Assembly (NCBI GenBank): GCA_000827325.1
Contig: KN832886.1
Location: forward strand, 528,925 to 592,924
DNA: 64,000 nucleotides
Direction of reading: 5' to 3'
From: Oidiodendron maius Zn
Lineage: Eukaryota > Ascomycota > Leotiomycetes > Myxotrichaceae
In this document: one piece after another, positions 1 through 11,435 of the stretch
Layout of the letters: every line of letters begins with the position of its first letter
How positions within the stretch are numbered: the stretch's first letter is position 1
Program-made: the position numbers and the translations under genes
The notes under the pieces: generated by a model
Database searches by the model: none
Seen by the model: only the letters and a program-made list of their open reading frames with translations
Told to the model about the DNA's origin: nothing

Positions 1-180
1 ACTTGAGCCATGTCGACCTTACACCCTACTTGCATAGCGGCACATCCGTTAACACTACGCGGACTGGCAGCTTTGCATGAGCAAAACATTGTTCACACGG
101 GTAAGCCACGCAACCATCCCCAGAGCGTAGATCATCTCGACGGCGATTAATGCGCTGTAGACATCAAACCCAACAATATT

Positions 181-440
181 CTAGTCACCACCGCTGTTTC
201 CAGCAGTTGGAGTGCCTCCTGCCGTCGACCAGCATTGCTATACCTGTTGGCAAGATTGTGCATCGAGCGAAGGGTATCTGGATGTTCCTCCCCTAGCGTC
301 CACTTGCGAGCCACCACCACTGTTTCTATCAGTTGGAGCGCCTCCTGCAGTCAACCGTCCTTACTATAGCTAATGGCAAGAGAGTACATTGATCTGAGGG
401 TGCCTAGATGTTCCTCTCTAGCGTCCTCTTAAGCTGCCAC
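181..440 (-). pseudogene. Relic of a kinesin-light-chain-type TPR array
   Basis: Read on the minus strand, this stretch gives about two and a half TPR_12-like units. They carry the phrases EHPDTLRSMHNLANRYSNAG, RRQEALQLLETAV and LQEALQLIETVVVARKWTLG. Repeats of this kind form the sensor tail of fungal NB-ARC/TPR STAND proteins and of kinesin-light-chain-like proteins. Within the fragment one stop codon interrupts the frame just before LQEALQLIETV. I see no nucleotide-binding domain on either side, and the sequence downstream dissolves into AT-rich DNA. It is most simply a leftover of a STAND-type gene. The family call is firm; the parent architecture is inferred. Confidence 0.6.
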
Positions 441-1176
441 TACCATTTCTGTTTATCTTAGTGCAATTCATGAATTCACTCTTATATATAGGATAGAATT
501 AGATTAATATATAGAAGAGAAGTATACTTATAATACTAGTAACTATAGTATTATATCTTAAAGTAAATAACTAAAAGAAGAGTTAGATAACGCTATAGTA
601 GATATTATAGTTAAGTATATATTACAGGTTGGACCCGTGAGATATCTTGGTGCCTAGAGCACCTGCAATTTCTTCATCCTTTCTGAATTATCGTACGATA
701 CGTTGCCTAGGCAACTAAGTAATATTTGTATTTATACTAGAGTAGTAGAGAGTTCTTCTCTCTTTAGTTTTCTCCTCCTTGTTAATATAGAGGTTTATTA
801 TTAACTACAGAAATCTATTGCAGCCCCTAACAATTCCTTCTTAGGAAGCTAACTAACTATAGACTAGCTGTTAATAATACTATAATAAATTTGCAGTATA
901 GAGGCTAGTGAAAAATATAATAGCAGATGTATTCTAGGTACTAGTATAAATAGTTGAGCAGTGTAAGGTCTAAGGTAAAGAGAAGACTAGCTTTACCCTT
1001 AGCGGCTGTTAGGTGCCTATAGAAAGATTAGATGATTTCTTGAAAAGTCAACTATCTGGGGTTAGACTAGAACCTTCTAGCATGTTTATCTCCTATTTTC
1101 TCCTTAGATTTAATCTTCTAACGTCTATTAGATTAGCTACACCTCCAAATCTTAGCGTCTTTATTCTCGAATACTC
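441..1176. other. AT-rich gene-free stretch
   Basis: This region is dominated by TA-rich sequence with long runs of short stop-containing frames. Apart from the possible LTR inside it, I see nothing functional. A perfect small palindrome GTTGCCTAGGCAAC lies near 702-715. The composition fits a RIP-affected or decayed repeat island. Confidence 0.5.
615..828 (-). mobile_element. Possible solo LTR fossil (copia-like)
   Basis: An AT-rich block ends on the forward strand in CCCCTAACA, so on the minus strand it opens with TGTTAGGGG, the TG start common in fungal copia LTRs. The outer boundary is not clear and no internal element genes are seen nearby. Family and boundaries are inferred from composition and this one end only. 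If it is an LTR, it is an old, isolated copy. Confidence 0.25.
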
Positions 1177-2596
1177 TCATGAAGTCTCCAATCTCACAAA
1201 AGCGACCTCTAGATATGCCTTATTTGGGCCGCTTAACAACGTCTCCTTCTTTCCTTTTAGCGCCATGTCGAAGAAGTCCGAGATATATACAGTCTCAATA
1301 CTCATGCTTCTCACCCCATTAATCGTCCCTATCAAACTATCAACTGGACCCGGGTCAGTCTGCCTAACCCCACTGATATCCGCTAATAGCGGAAGATCAG
1401 TAAATGTCGCCTTAGTACTATTCGTGAGACTGAGCTCTACCCTCCAATCCTGGTTATCGAGTCGATCCGTGATGTTCCACCATTGAGTGAAGGAAGGCTC
1501 ATTATTAGGCCCTGGTAAACTGTTGTGATCTATATTATCCCACAGCATGAAAAACTTCTTACCAGACCCCATTCCCTCAGTGAGTACGGCACCATAGTAA
1601 GTGCCATCGAGATTCACTCCGCCTGCGATCCGACCGGGATGACCGTTCAATGAATCGTTGAGCATAGCCTGCGCCGCTACCGCCTGGTGGCTCACAACGC
1701 CGAATTTCATTTCGCAGTCGTCTTTTTTACTTACAGCTCCCGAATAATCTATATAAATCTCATTAGCTGAAAGTATTCGAACAGTCTAGAGCTTACCGCG
1801 GTGCCACGTAGAGTTTATGGGTAGGTTTGAAAATGGGAAGGGCATGGCCCCAGGCACCCAGTGAGCATTCTTCCTTTGTCATGATACGGAGCTATTGTGA
1901 ATTTGCTTCTAGTCTACCAATGTAGTTTACCTGCTCCGTGAGTTCCTTACCTTTGGTGAACTGGTCAATAATGAAGAGTATATCTTGTACTTGGACGTTC
2001 AGCGCAAGTACCTCATCGGCATCCGTGGGGGTGATCCCAAAGACGCTTCTGACGATCTCGCCATCTGGAAATTCGACGATATTGGGCTCGCCAGGCTGTT
2101 CCATAAGAATCACTTTATAGCCGTAGCTTGAGAGATACTGCGCAAACACCGAGAAGTCGAGTCGCGACTCTCTAAATCCAGGGGTCAAGATCAAGACGGG
2201 GTATTCGTCATCGTGAAAGATGCGTCCAGGACTTGAGTAGATGCTGCAGCATAGGCTTAAGGTTAATCGCTCGAAAACGCCGTGCGCGTCGAGGGTTGTG
2301 TCAGCGAATGCTGCAGTAGCAGGTGGATAGTATTGTTCCTCGCAGAACTTAAGGCACAGTGATTTGGAAACGGGCGTGTAGATACTTGTCAAGATGCGGT
2401 TGTATTTGAGAGTGGAGTTGTAAGGGTCGGGGTGGGATGTATCCACAATTACCTTGATCTCCATTCGCGTCGCATAAGGACCGGGAGGCGTGGGTACGAC
2501 GATGGGAGGGAGGGTTGTGTTCTGGGCATGGACAGGGCCAAGAGACATGAGGCACAGGACAAGGAAGGTGGAGACTGGAAGCATTGAAAGCATCAT
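1177..2596 (-). CDS. Secreted PAF-acetylhydrolase-like alpha/beta hydrolase, probably degenerate
   Basis: The first exon (2596 to 1931) starts with a signal peptide (MMLSMLPVSTFLVLCLMSLG, cut near VHAQ). It continues through the family's N-terminal half, with the phrase PVLILTPGFRESRLDFSVFA and then a stretch ending KGKELTEQ at a GTAAAC donor. The second half (about 1710 to 1177) carries GGVNLDGTYYGAVLTEG, the FMLWDNIDHNS segment and the family's usual LLSG...FVR ending. Fungal members normally have a GHSFGG nucleophile elbow just before the AAQAM phrase. Here the equivalent reads VVSHQAVAAQAM, with no serine at the expected place. I could not find an acceptor that joins the halves in phase. 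The gene may be a pseudogene, or have an exon I did not resolve. Family membership is fairly sure; activity is doubtful. Confidence 0.6.
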
Positions 2597-3537
2597 GGTG
2601 AAATGCCTTTTCGGGTTTACAGCTAAGTAACACAGAAATTGAGAAGAGTTGATAAAATCAGAGCTTCAAGGTCTGGGAGCCGTCCCAGAGAAAAAAGAGA
2701 AGAAAAATGGTCGGCGACCAAGGCCAGGTCTGCATACCGTATAAGAACCCTGAAACTGACACCCAATTGAGAGTCGAGAATATTATCAGCTGAATGAGGG
2801 GTAATTTCGATTGGACCTGTCTTTGCCAACAACATGCCTCCGCCGGCCACTCGATGAGAAGTTCCCACCAGTCTGTTAAAAATAGGGATTATTTTTAGAC
2901 CCACGTGGGTCATTTAAGCCTTGCCAAGAAAGGGGCGCTTTAGCCTTCTCTAATTGCCCCTAGCACTCTATCAGCTTCAACTTTAGATAACTACGTTGCA
3001 TAATGAATAAGCAAAGTCACGTATAATATACTATACTAATTATCAACTTGCCTGGACCTCTTGCTTGCCAATTGATGGGCCTCGCGAAGGGTGTCAGTGA
3101 GTGATTTGAGTGGGAATTTTATTGGGCAAGGAAAACCTTAACAATCATGGAGGCTCCAGCTACCGATACGAGTCTTATCCTCGCTGGCACTGCTCGCGAC
3201 AGAGCACACGTATATACACGAGCAAGTAGTGAGACTGCAGCAGCTTTTATCTTCGAGCTGAGTACCTGAAGTGAAGGATCCCGTTTGCTCATGACAAAAT
3301 TAATGAATCTGATGAAATCTTGCTGTGTCTGCTGCGATATTCCAAGATACGGCAGGGAGCGTTGGCTTAACGTTAGATCTTAAGAGAAGTGTCCATCAAC
3401 AATGTCTAAAACCAAGTCTGCGTTCTCATCGAACAAGTTATAGAACCCAAAGATAGAGCAGACACGATGCTTTTGGTAGTGTTCATACCCTAATCCTACG
3501 TAACTAGGAGAAGCTACTGACTAATAATATAAAGTCT
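2597..3537. other. Intergenic, no feature recognised
   Basis: This is the upstream region of the esterase-like gene and the 3' side of the cofactor sulfurase. It has moderate AT content. The open frames present do not resemble any protein family I know. Confidence 0.5.
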
Positions 3538-6005
3538 TCATTCACCGTAGAGATCTCTACTATAAACCTCTACCAAATCGCCAACTCTAATATACACCCT
3601 CTCCTCCCGCCCTCGCCCCTGCAACTTCGGCACATGACACATATGCTCCCCAAAAAACACCTTGTTCCCAAACCTCCTCGTCTTCGCCAGCGTCACAAAC
3701 GGCTCCTCGTTCCGCTCCGCCGTGTCCTGATCCACGCACACCATTGAACATCTTCTACAACTACCCAGCATCTCAAAGGTGTGCCCCGTATCACTGATTC
3801 GGAGCCGCGTCCATCTATCCTCGCTGTATGCAGCAATTGTTGGCGAGGAGGAACCGATGACAAGGTTGGCCCGGAAGACAGAAGGGTGCGCAGGCTTTCC
3901 CCCTTTGAGCGCGATGAGCGAGTTGAGGTGGTTGAGGGAGAAGCGGGTTATGAATAGGATTGGGCTTTCGTTCGAGAGGAGGATTGGTCGCAGTGGTAGG
4001 GAGGGTAGAGCGGTGGGAATGATGTCTTCTTCTATGCGTCGATTTTGGGGGAGTTGATGTTGCTGGAGATGTGCCTTTGCGTGTCTCTTGCTTGGTCCTG
4101 AGCCGCCTGATGGGAACCGAGCGAGACAGCAAGGAACCCCTAAGGCTGTGGTGAAGAAATCTGTTATTTGCGGAGAAGTATAAATATTTGCATTTACGCT
4201 CTCGCTACAAACATTCGATGATCGAGCCTTGACTTGTTCAGGGCCTGAGAATAATGGTATTGAGATCTGCCTAGGATTACTGTCTGTGTTGTTATGCAAG
4301 ATGACTCGCAATAGGCCAGCTTCGAGGTCAATTTTGGGCCTGAGCAGCGTCATCCGGGGATATCGTTTCTGGCTTAAAGCCTGATAAGTCCCAGCATGGA
4401 CTAGGCACCATTCTCGGTCCCACGCAAGCCCTTCATCCTTTACCTCCCACCGAGTATTTGCAGGGACGGGCCACCCACCGCAGCTCTTGATAGGATAGAC
4501 CGTGAGACTCTCAATATACAATTCCGAGCTGTGTGGAAAAGGAGAAGTCGAACCATTAGTTCCTAGCTCTCTGGCCTGTTCCGTGTAGAACTCCCGAACG
4601 AAGTCAATGAATATCGTAACATCTTTTATGTTACTCATTGCCCCTAAACTAACACGAATAATGCCCGTGGGCTTTCCACCGACTCCTTCAATATCATTGT
4701 CGCATCGTTGACCGGATGAAAAATTCTTCTCCATTTCCCATGGTGCAAGGTCCAGGTGATGAGCAACCCCGCCGGGATTGCACACTCCTCCAGTTCGTAA
4801 ATGTATATTTTTGATTGAAGCTATCTTCTCAACTTCAGAGTTGGCCACCCACGTCCCATCACTGTGGCGAATATTAAACGCAATGATTGGACCTTGGATT
4901 TGTGGGTCGAGGTATGATGATTTTGAGCCTGTGTATATTTTGCAGACTCGTCGACCATTGTAGTGCCGTAACGACGACAGACCTTGAAAGAGTTTGTTGG
5001 CAAGGAATGAGGTGTGCTTTGATATTTGGTTCATGGATCCATAAAGGTCATGGTGCACATCAAGTGCATTATCAAGTGCTAATATGTTGTGTATTGGCAA
5101 GGTACCGTCTTCCAGCTGTTCATGAATGGACTGATCTTTTGGCAGATGCCATTGGTCGCGCATGCACGAGACCATCTCGACAGTCCCGCCACCGAAATAT
5201 TCACGCTTGGTCAACATATGGCCGGACGATTTCCGCACTATGAGTGCACCCAGGTCTGGAAATCCGAAGATCTTATAAAAGCTTAGAGCTGTGAAATCGG
5301 GAGCATCCTCGGGATTACTCAGGTCTAATTGAGATGTTGATACTAGTGCTGCGGCATCAAGTAGGGTGTACGAATTCCTCTTCCCCTGTCTGACCCTCGA
5401 ACACCAAGAAAGTGTTAATCGGCGTCCGTTCATATTGGATTGCGCTGGGTAAGCAAAAACACTCGGCCTCTCGCCATCTCTATCTTCGTCTCCACCGGCC
5501 ATTAGCCATTGCTCAACCGCCTCATCCGATTCGAGACATTGGCTCACGACAGCACTTTCTCTCACTCCCACTAAACTGGTATGAGAGTCCCGGTGATAGC
5601 GATAGGAGAATCCTTGCCTGCAAGCCCTGAAACCCTCTGCAACCAATTTAATAGCGGCCGTGGCGTTTGCTACAAAAACCAGGTCAAACTCGTCCGGGTC
5701 GGCTTTCACAAACCGCAGCGCTCGGAGGCGGACATTGTCGATCCGCTTCGTAGATAATATTGATGATGGTGATCGAGAGTGAGGATTACCATACAAGCCC
5801 GATATCATCGACGTGGCGAAGTTCTCAACCAGCGACTTTGCGTACAGTGTAGTGCCAGCGTGGTCAAGATATACTGCTCCTGTGATATTTTGTTAGCAGA
5901 TATGCACCGGGTGATCTTTCTTCAGGACCAACCTTGGAGCATCGGATACTCGGCCTCTCGAATAGCATCGATATCGTCGCAGTATACATGGTCGTCATCA
6001 GACAT
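3538..6005 (-). CDS. hxB: Molybdenum cofactor sulfurase
   Basis: This enzyme transfers sulfur from L-cysteine to the molybdenum of xanthine dehydrogenase-type enzymes. Exon 1 runs from 6005 to 5933, starting with ATG at 6005 (MSDDDHVYCDDIDAIREAEY). Exon 2 runs from 5879 to 3538. The join gives the family signature VYLDHAGTTLYAKSL, and the total is about 804 residues, close to the usual length for the family. The N-terminal aminotransferase V (NifS-like) domain shows GNPHS and the PLP lysine in SFYKIFGFPDLGAL. The persulfide cysteine lies in RTGGVCNPGG. The C-terminal MOSC part begins near ESLTVYPIKSCGG and contains an FLINLRPN-like substrate loop (VFRANLVIG). It is transcribed divergently from the xanthine dehydrogenase gene, its main expected client. 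No damage is seen. The symbol follows the Aspergillus name and is by similarity. Confidence 0.93.
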
Positions 6006-6809
6006 CTCGGAGCACGTGCTGCGCTTGAGGGACGACATGCTGCTCCTGCTGTGGACTCATCCGAGCCCTTACTTCTCGTTCAAATCACCCACGGTCACCG
6101 CTCCAATAATGCTGTTCATCATCCAACACGACTCTGTAGTAGCTGTTGTCTGCGTCTGCGATATTGATAATGTGTCCGCTTCGTACCCTTGGATACCTAA
6201 CCCTACAGGGTTACACGACTGCGGGGCAAACAAAAATGCCTGTGTGGCTTGCGAAATCTTTGCCACGCGCGAGTTGTTTGCCACTGCCCGAGAATGGGGA
6301 GGGGTTACCGGTCAGCACTGTACTGCACTGTTATCTACCATTTTACAACCGGCGAGCTCCGACCTCCGGACAAGTGGCCGGAGCTCCGCCTAGATCGTAG
6401 CCAGTTAGCCTGGGTTAAGTGGAGTGTAAAGGCGTCGAAAACAGGGCCATGAATGGCTGCAGAGGACGTTGCGGAGATCCGTGCCACGGAGCACGTGATT
6501 CATGGTGGCGTGTCCTCCACTCTGATTGTCCAACTGGAAAGATAGGCTTGGAAGTAGGCCAATAGTCGGTAATCATGAAACACCTTATTATTCATAGCAG
6601 CCACAGCAAGTCACGAGCGGGTGGGCGCATGCCGCCAGCTACCGCTGTGTTGCCACTTCTTTCGTTCAGTCATCACGAGCTTTATTTGCATCTGCTGCAC
6701 TTAGACCACTCTAAGGGAATCACCCCCTGGTCTGAGAGTATAGAATACCTCTATACATCATCTCCCGTCGCATATCATCGAGTCTGTGCCCGGTGAGATA
6801 TCCTCTCTG
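6006..6809. promoter_or_regulatory. Bidirectional promoter region of the hxB/hxA pair
   Basis: The 0.8 kb between the two divergent start codons has no convincing coding frame. It contains CCGG-CGAGCT-CCGA at 6349-6362, matching the TCGG-N6-CCGA site of the purine regulator UaY in 7 of 8 fixed positions. HGATAR (AreA-type GATA factor) matches lie at 6165-6170 (TGATAA), 6331-6336 (AGATAA on the minus strand) and 6540-6545 (AGATAG). A CCAAT box lies near 6559. The site types are known from purine genes in Aspergillus; their use here is inferred. Confidence 0.6.
6349..6362. promoter_or_regulatory. Candidate UaY-type Zn2Cys6 site (CGG-N6-CCG)
   Basis: This is an inverted CGG/CCG pair with a 6-bp spacer, flanked as C-CGG-N6-CCG-A. 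It lies about 345 bp upstream of the hxB start and 450 bp upstream of the hxA start, with a GATA site 13 bp away. That arrangement fits joint purine induction and nitrogen control. Confidence 0.5.
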
Positions 6810-9800
6810 ATGGCGTTCCCATTTACGTCTCGACCGGAGGTCCCGTCCACCCTCGAAAAGCTGCGGGCTCTAATCGAGTCGGAGTTTACGAATTCCACTC
6901 TGCACTTCTACATGAATGGCGCTAAAATAGAGCTACCAAACCCGAACCCGGAGTGGACACTTCTAGACTTCATCAGGTCACAGCATGGTTCTAAAGGTAC
7001 CAAGCTGGGCTGCGGCGAGGGCGGGTGTGGAGCTTGCACGGTGGTGTTACAGTCCGTCGATACGAAGAACAAAGGCAGATTAAACCACATGGCTGTCAAT
7101 GCCTGCTTGTTTCCTTTGATAGGAGGTACGAGGTCCCTAGGCGTGGCGAATGTGCTTTTGTTCATACGGTTCTAGTTGTCGGGAAGCATTTGATTACTAT
7201 CGAAGGATTAGGGAGTGTAGATAATCCTCACCCATTGCAAGAGAGGATAGCGAAACTACACGGATCGCAGTAAGTGCTCCTTGCGTATCAAAACGGTGGG
7301 AGGAGGCAGAAGTAATTCTATTGTTGATTATGAGCCAAAATGCTTACTTGTTCTAATTTCTTTCCAGATGTGGTTTCTGCACTCCAGGAATTATCCTCTC
7401 TTTATATGCCCTTATTAGGAACTCTTATGATCCAGTATTAAAGGCATTTAAGCTCTCTGCCAGTGACATTGAGCTTGAGGGCCATTTAGATGGGAACCTT
7501 TGCAGGTGCACAGGCTATAAACCCATATTAGCAGCTGCGAAGACTTTCATCGTTGAAGACCTAAAAGGAGAGATAGTAGAAATTGGTTCAAATGCAAAGG
7601 CCGATGCTGCGGTTGACAATGATAGCAGAGATATTCTATACCGTTCCGAAGACATCGCCAGCAATGTTCCCAAGAAGTCGGCCGTATCCTGTGGCCGACC
7701 TGGTGGATGCTGTAGAGACAAGCCCAGTGTATCACGGGACTGCTCAAATGGAGTGTCTTCAGAGGAAACCACTCCTGATACAACAGACCCAACTAGTGAA
7801 GAGGAGTCCTCGGCCAGCAGTCAAAGTCATGAAGGGGCTACAGAAATCATGTCAGGAGTGAAATCCGACACAGGAAGATTGCACCTTAAATTGATCCCTT
7901 ACATTCCTTCTTCAGAATTGATTTTTCCACCCGCGCTGTGGAAGTTCAAGAAGACCCCGATCTGTTACGGGAATTCGAAGAAGATCTGGATCAGTCCAAC
8001 AACCCTTGATCAACTCCTCGCCATCAAGAACTTAGAGCCTACGGTCAAGCTTGTTGGTGGTGCCAGCGAGGTCCAGATCGAGATCAGGTTCAAAAATTCA
8101 CAATTCGTTGCGTGCGTTTACGTTTCGGAAATCGAAGAGCTTAAGAATATGTATATTCCTGAATCGAAAGAGGAGATAGCATCCATGACAGAGCTTGTCG
8201 TCGGGTCCAACACTTCATTGACAGAATTGGAATATGCCTGCAAATCACTGTATCAGAAATTGGGCAGAAGGGGACTTGTCCTTGAAGCATGCAGAAAACA
8301 ACTCCGTTACTTTGCTGGCAGGCAGATTCGCAACGTGGCATCTCTTGCGGGAAACTTGGCAACAGCATCACCGATTTCAGACATGAACCCAGTACTACTC
8401 GCTGCCAGAGCCACCGTTATGGCGCGTAGTTTGTCTGGTGGCGAATTCTCACTACCAATTGACTCATTCTTCATATCTTACCGCAAGACTAGTCTTCCTC
8501 CCGACTCCGTCATCACCAAAATACAGATTCCTATCCCAGCCGCTGATGTGCGAGAGGTTATAAAGGCATATAAACAAGCGAAGAGAAAGGATGATGACAT
8601 TGCTATTGTCACAGCTGCCTTCCGAGTTCGACTGAATGACATTGACGAAGTTGAGGACATCTGCCTGGCTTATGGTGGCATGGCGCCTCTAACGGTCGAG
8701 GCTCGAAATGCAATGAAAACACTCCAGTTCCGAAAATGGAATGATCCAGAGACACTGGATAGCGGCCTAAAAGCACTAGGTGAAGATTTCAATCTCAACT
8801 TCGGAGTGCCTGGAGGAATGGCCACGTACCGAAAGACTCTAGCCATGTCATTGTTCTTCCGGTTTTGGCATGAAGTAGTGAAGGAGCTTGAGTTAGGAGA
8901 AGCTGATGAGGACATAATCAATGAAATTCATCGCGGTATCTCATCCGGAGCCAGAAACAATACTAATCCGTTTGAGCAGCGGGTTGTAGGCAAACAAATC
9001 CCGCACCTGTCAGCTCTGAAACAAAGTACAGGAGAAGCAGAATATTTAGATGACATGCCACGACAGGATCGAGAGCTTTATGGTGCATTTGTACTATCAA
9101 CTCGGGCTCGTGCCAAATTCGACATCGATTGGACACCAGCAATTGGGTCGGGACTTGCTATTGGTTATGTGGACAAGCACAGCATATCCCGGGAACAGAA
9201 CCTGTGGGGATCAGTCAGTAAAGATGAAGAATTCTTTGCAGATGGTGAGGTTCACTCTCATGGCCAGATAATTGGTATGGTGTACGCCGAAACAGCCTTA
9301 CAGGCACAGGCAGCAGCACGCGCCGTGAAAATTGTGTACAAGGACTTGCCGGCTATACTCACAATTGATGAAGCTATCGAGGCGAACAGTTTTTTTCCAC
9401 ACCATCGTATATTGAAGAAGGGTGCTGCAATCGATGGCTCTATCGAGGATGCATTTGGCACATGTGATAGGATTTTTCAAGGCACCACCAAAATGGGAGG
9501 CCAGGAGCATTTCTACCTCGAAACAAATGCTGCTCTAGTTATTCCACATACTGAAGATGGATCTATGGAGGTGTGGTCGTCTACTCAGAACACCATGGAA
9601 GTGCAAGAGTTTGTTAGCCAAGTAACGGGTATGCCTAGTAACCGCATCAATGCCAGAGTGAGACGTATGGGTGGCGCATTTGGTGGAAAGGAGTCGAGAA
9701 GCGCACCTATTGCATCGATACTTGCCATTGCTGCCAAGAAGGAGAAAAGGCCTATGAGATGCATGCTGAATAGAGACGAGGACATGATGACATCCGGACA

Positions 9801-11435
9801 GCGACATCCTGTTCAAGCTCGGTGGAGGGTAGGCGTTATGAATAACGGCAAACTCGTTGCCCTAGATATGGACATCTATAACAACGCCGGTTGGACATTG
9901 GATTTGAGCGGTGCTGTTATGGACCGCTGTTGTACCCATGTAGACAAGTACGTATTGCCAGAGATCTCACATTTCGAGCAGATTCCGGGCAAGCAGCACT
10001 AACTATCGGTCATTGGCTAGCTGCTACGAAATACCCAATGTTTATATACGCGGTCATGTCTGCAAGACGAATACCCACAGCAATACAGCATTCAGAGGCT
10101 TCGGCGGCCCTCAAGCCATGTTCATTGCCGAGAGCTACATGTCCACCGTTGCTGAAGGGCTTTGTATATCCGTCGATGATCTCAGAATGAAGAACTTATA
10201 CAAGCAAGGAGAGTATACGCCTTTTCTTCAAGAGATTGATGTTGACTGGCACATTCCGCAACTTTTCAAAGAGCTTAGGGAGGAATGTAACTTCGATGAT
10301 CGAAGGGCTGCGATTGATCAATTTAACAACAAACACAAATGGAAGAAGAGAGGTATTGCTATGCTTCCGGTGAAATTTGGAATCAGTTTCGGCGCACTGC
10401 ACCTTAACCAGGCAACTGCAAACGTCAAGATCTATGCCGATGGAAGTGTCTTGCTCCATCATGGCGGTACGGAAATGGGACAAGGTCAGTTTGAATCTCT
10501 CATGTACTTCACATAATCTAAGCTAACGCTGTACCCCAGGCCTAAACACGAAAATGTGCCAAGTTGCAGCTCAAGAACTCGGAGTTCCTATCGATGCAAT
10601 CTATACACAGGATGCAGCAACATACTACACCGCCAACACTTCACCCACAGCCGCATCATCCGGGAGCGACCTGAACGGCATGGCAGTGAAAAATGCCTGC
10701 GACCAACTGAACGAGCGCCTTGCACCATATTGGGCAAAATACGGCCCTGACGCGAGCATGAAAACCATAGCTCACGCTGCTTATTTCGACCGCGTCGACC
10801 TCTCTGCCTCCGGATTCTACAAGACGCCCAAGATCGGCTATGTCTGGGGAAACTACGACATCAAATCTATCAAACCCATGTATTATTACTATACCCAAGG
10901 TGTTGGCTGCTCAGAAGTCGAACTTGACCTTCTCACCGGTGACCACACCGTTCTCCGTACAGATATCCGAATGGATATTGGCCGCACCATCAACCCCGCC
11001 ATCGACTACGGCCAAATCGAAGGCGCATTCGTGCAAGGCCAAGGACTCTTCACCATCGAGGAATCGCTCTGGACACAGAAGGGAGAGCTCTTCACCCGCG
11101 GCCCGGGGACCTACAAGATCCCTGGATTCTCAGACATTCCCCAAGAATTCAATGTCTCGTTCCTGCAGGATGCTGAAGGCGATTGGAAACATTTAAGGAC
11201 TATACAGAGTAGCAAGGGGACGGGTGAACCGCCGCTTTTCTTAGGCGCGACCGTCTTCTTTGCTTTGAGGGATGCGCTGGTCAGTTCAAGAAGGGACCAT
11301 GGTGTGGAGGAACACTTGACGTTGGATAGCCCAGCTACGGCAGAGAGGCTGCGTCTTGCCGTGGGGGATAATATTTTAAGGTTGGGAACAGTAGAGCCGA
11401 GAGGGGAGAAGAATTTCTTTGTTAGCGTTGCTTAG
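6810..11435 (+). CDS. hxA: Xanthine dehydrogenase (purine hydroxylase I)
   Basis: This molybdoflavoenzyme oxidises hypoxanthine and xanthine to urate. The five exons 6810-7125, 7176-7269, 7368-9947, 10021-10484 and 10540-11435 join in phase to about 1449 residues. The first ATG is at 6810; a longer frame upstream begins with GTG. The domains in order are: 2Fe-2S (CGEGGCGAC), helical 2Fe-2S (CGFCTPG, CRCTGYKP), FAD (KLVGGASEVQIE; GRQIRNVASLAGN), then two molybdopterin domains. Active-site residues by bovine equivalence are Glu in GGKESRSAP, Arg in AFRGFGGPQ and the catalytic Glu in KGTGEPPLFLG. The residue after GISF is Gly where xanthine dehydrogenases usually have Thr (bovine Thr1010). A long Ser/Glu-rich linker follows the second cluster. 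Divergent pairing with hxB supports the call. A paralogous nicotinate hydroxylase (HxnS) is the main alternative. Confidence 0.92.

Noticed and set aside
1013-1486. Open frame of 157 codons on the plus strand
   Set aside because: It overlaps the second half of the esterase-like gene on the other strand, which has family signatures; this frame has none.
5779-6393. Plus-strand frame of about 200 codons over the hxB start and promoter
   Set aside because: It runs antisense to the first hxB exon, which splices to the family signature; no similarity was recognised.
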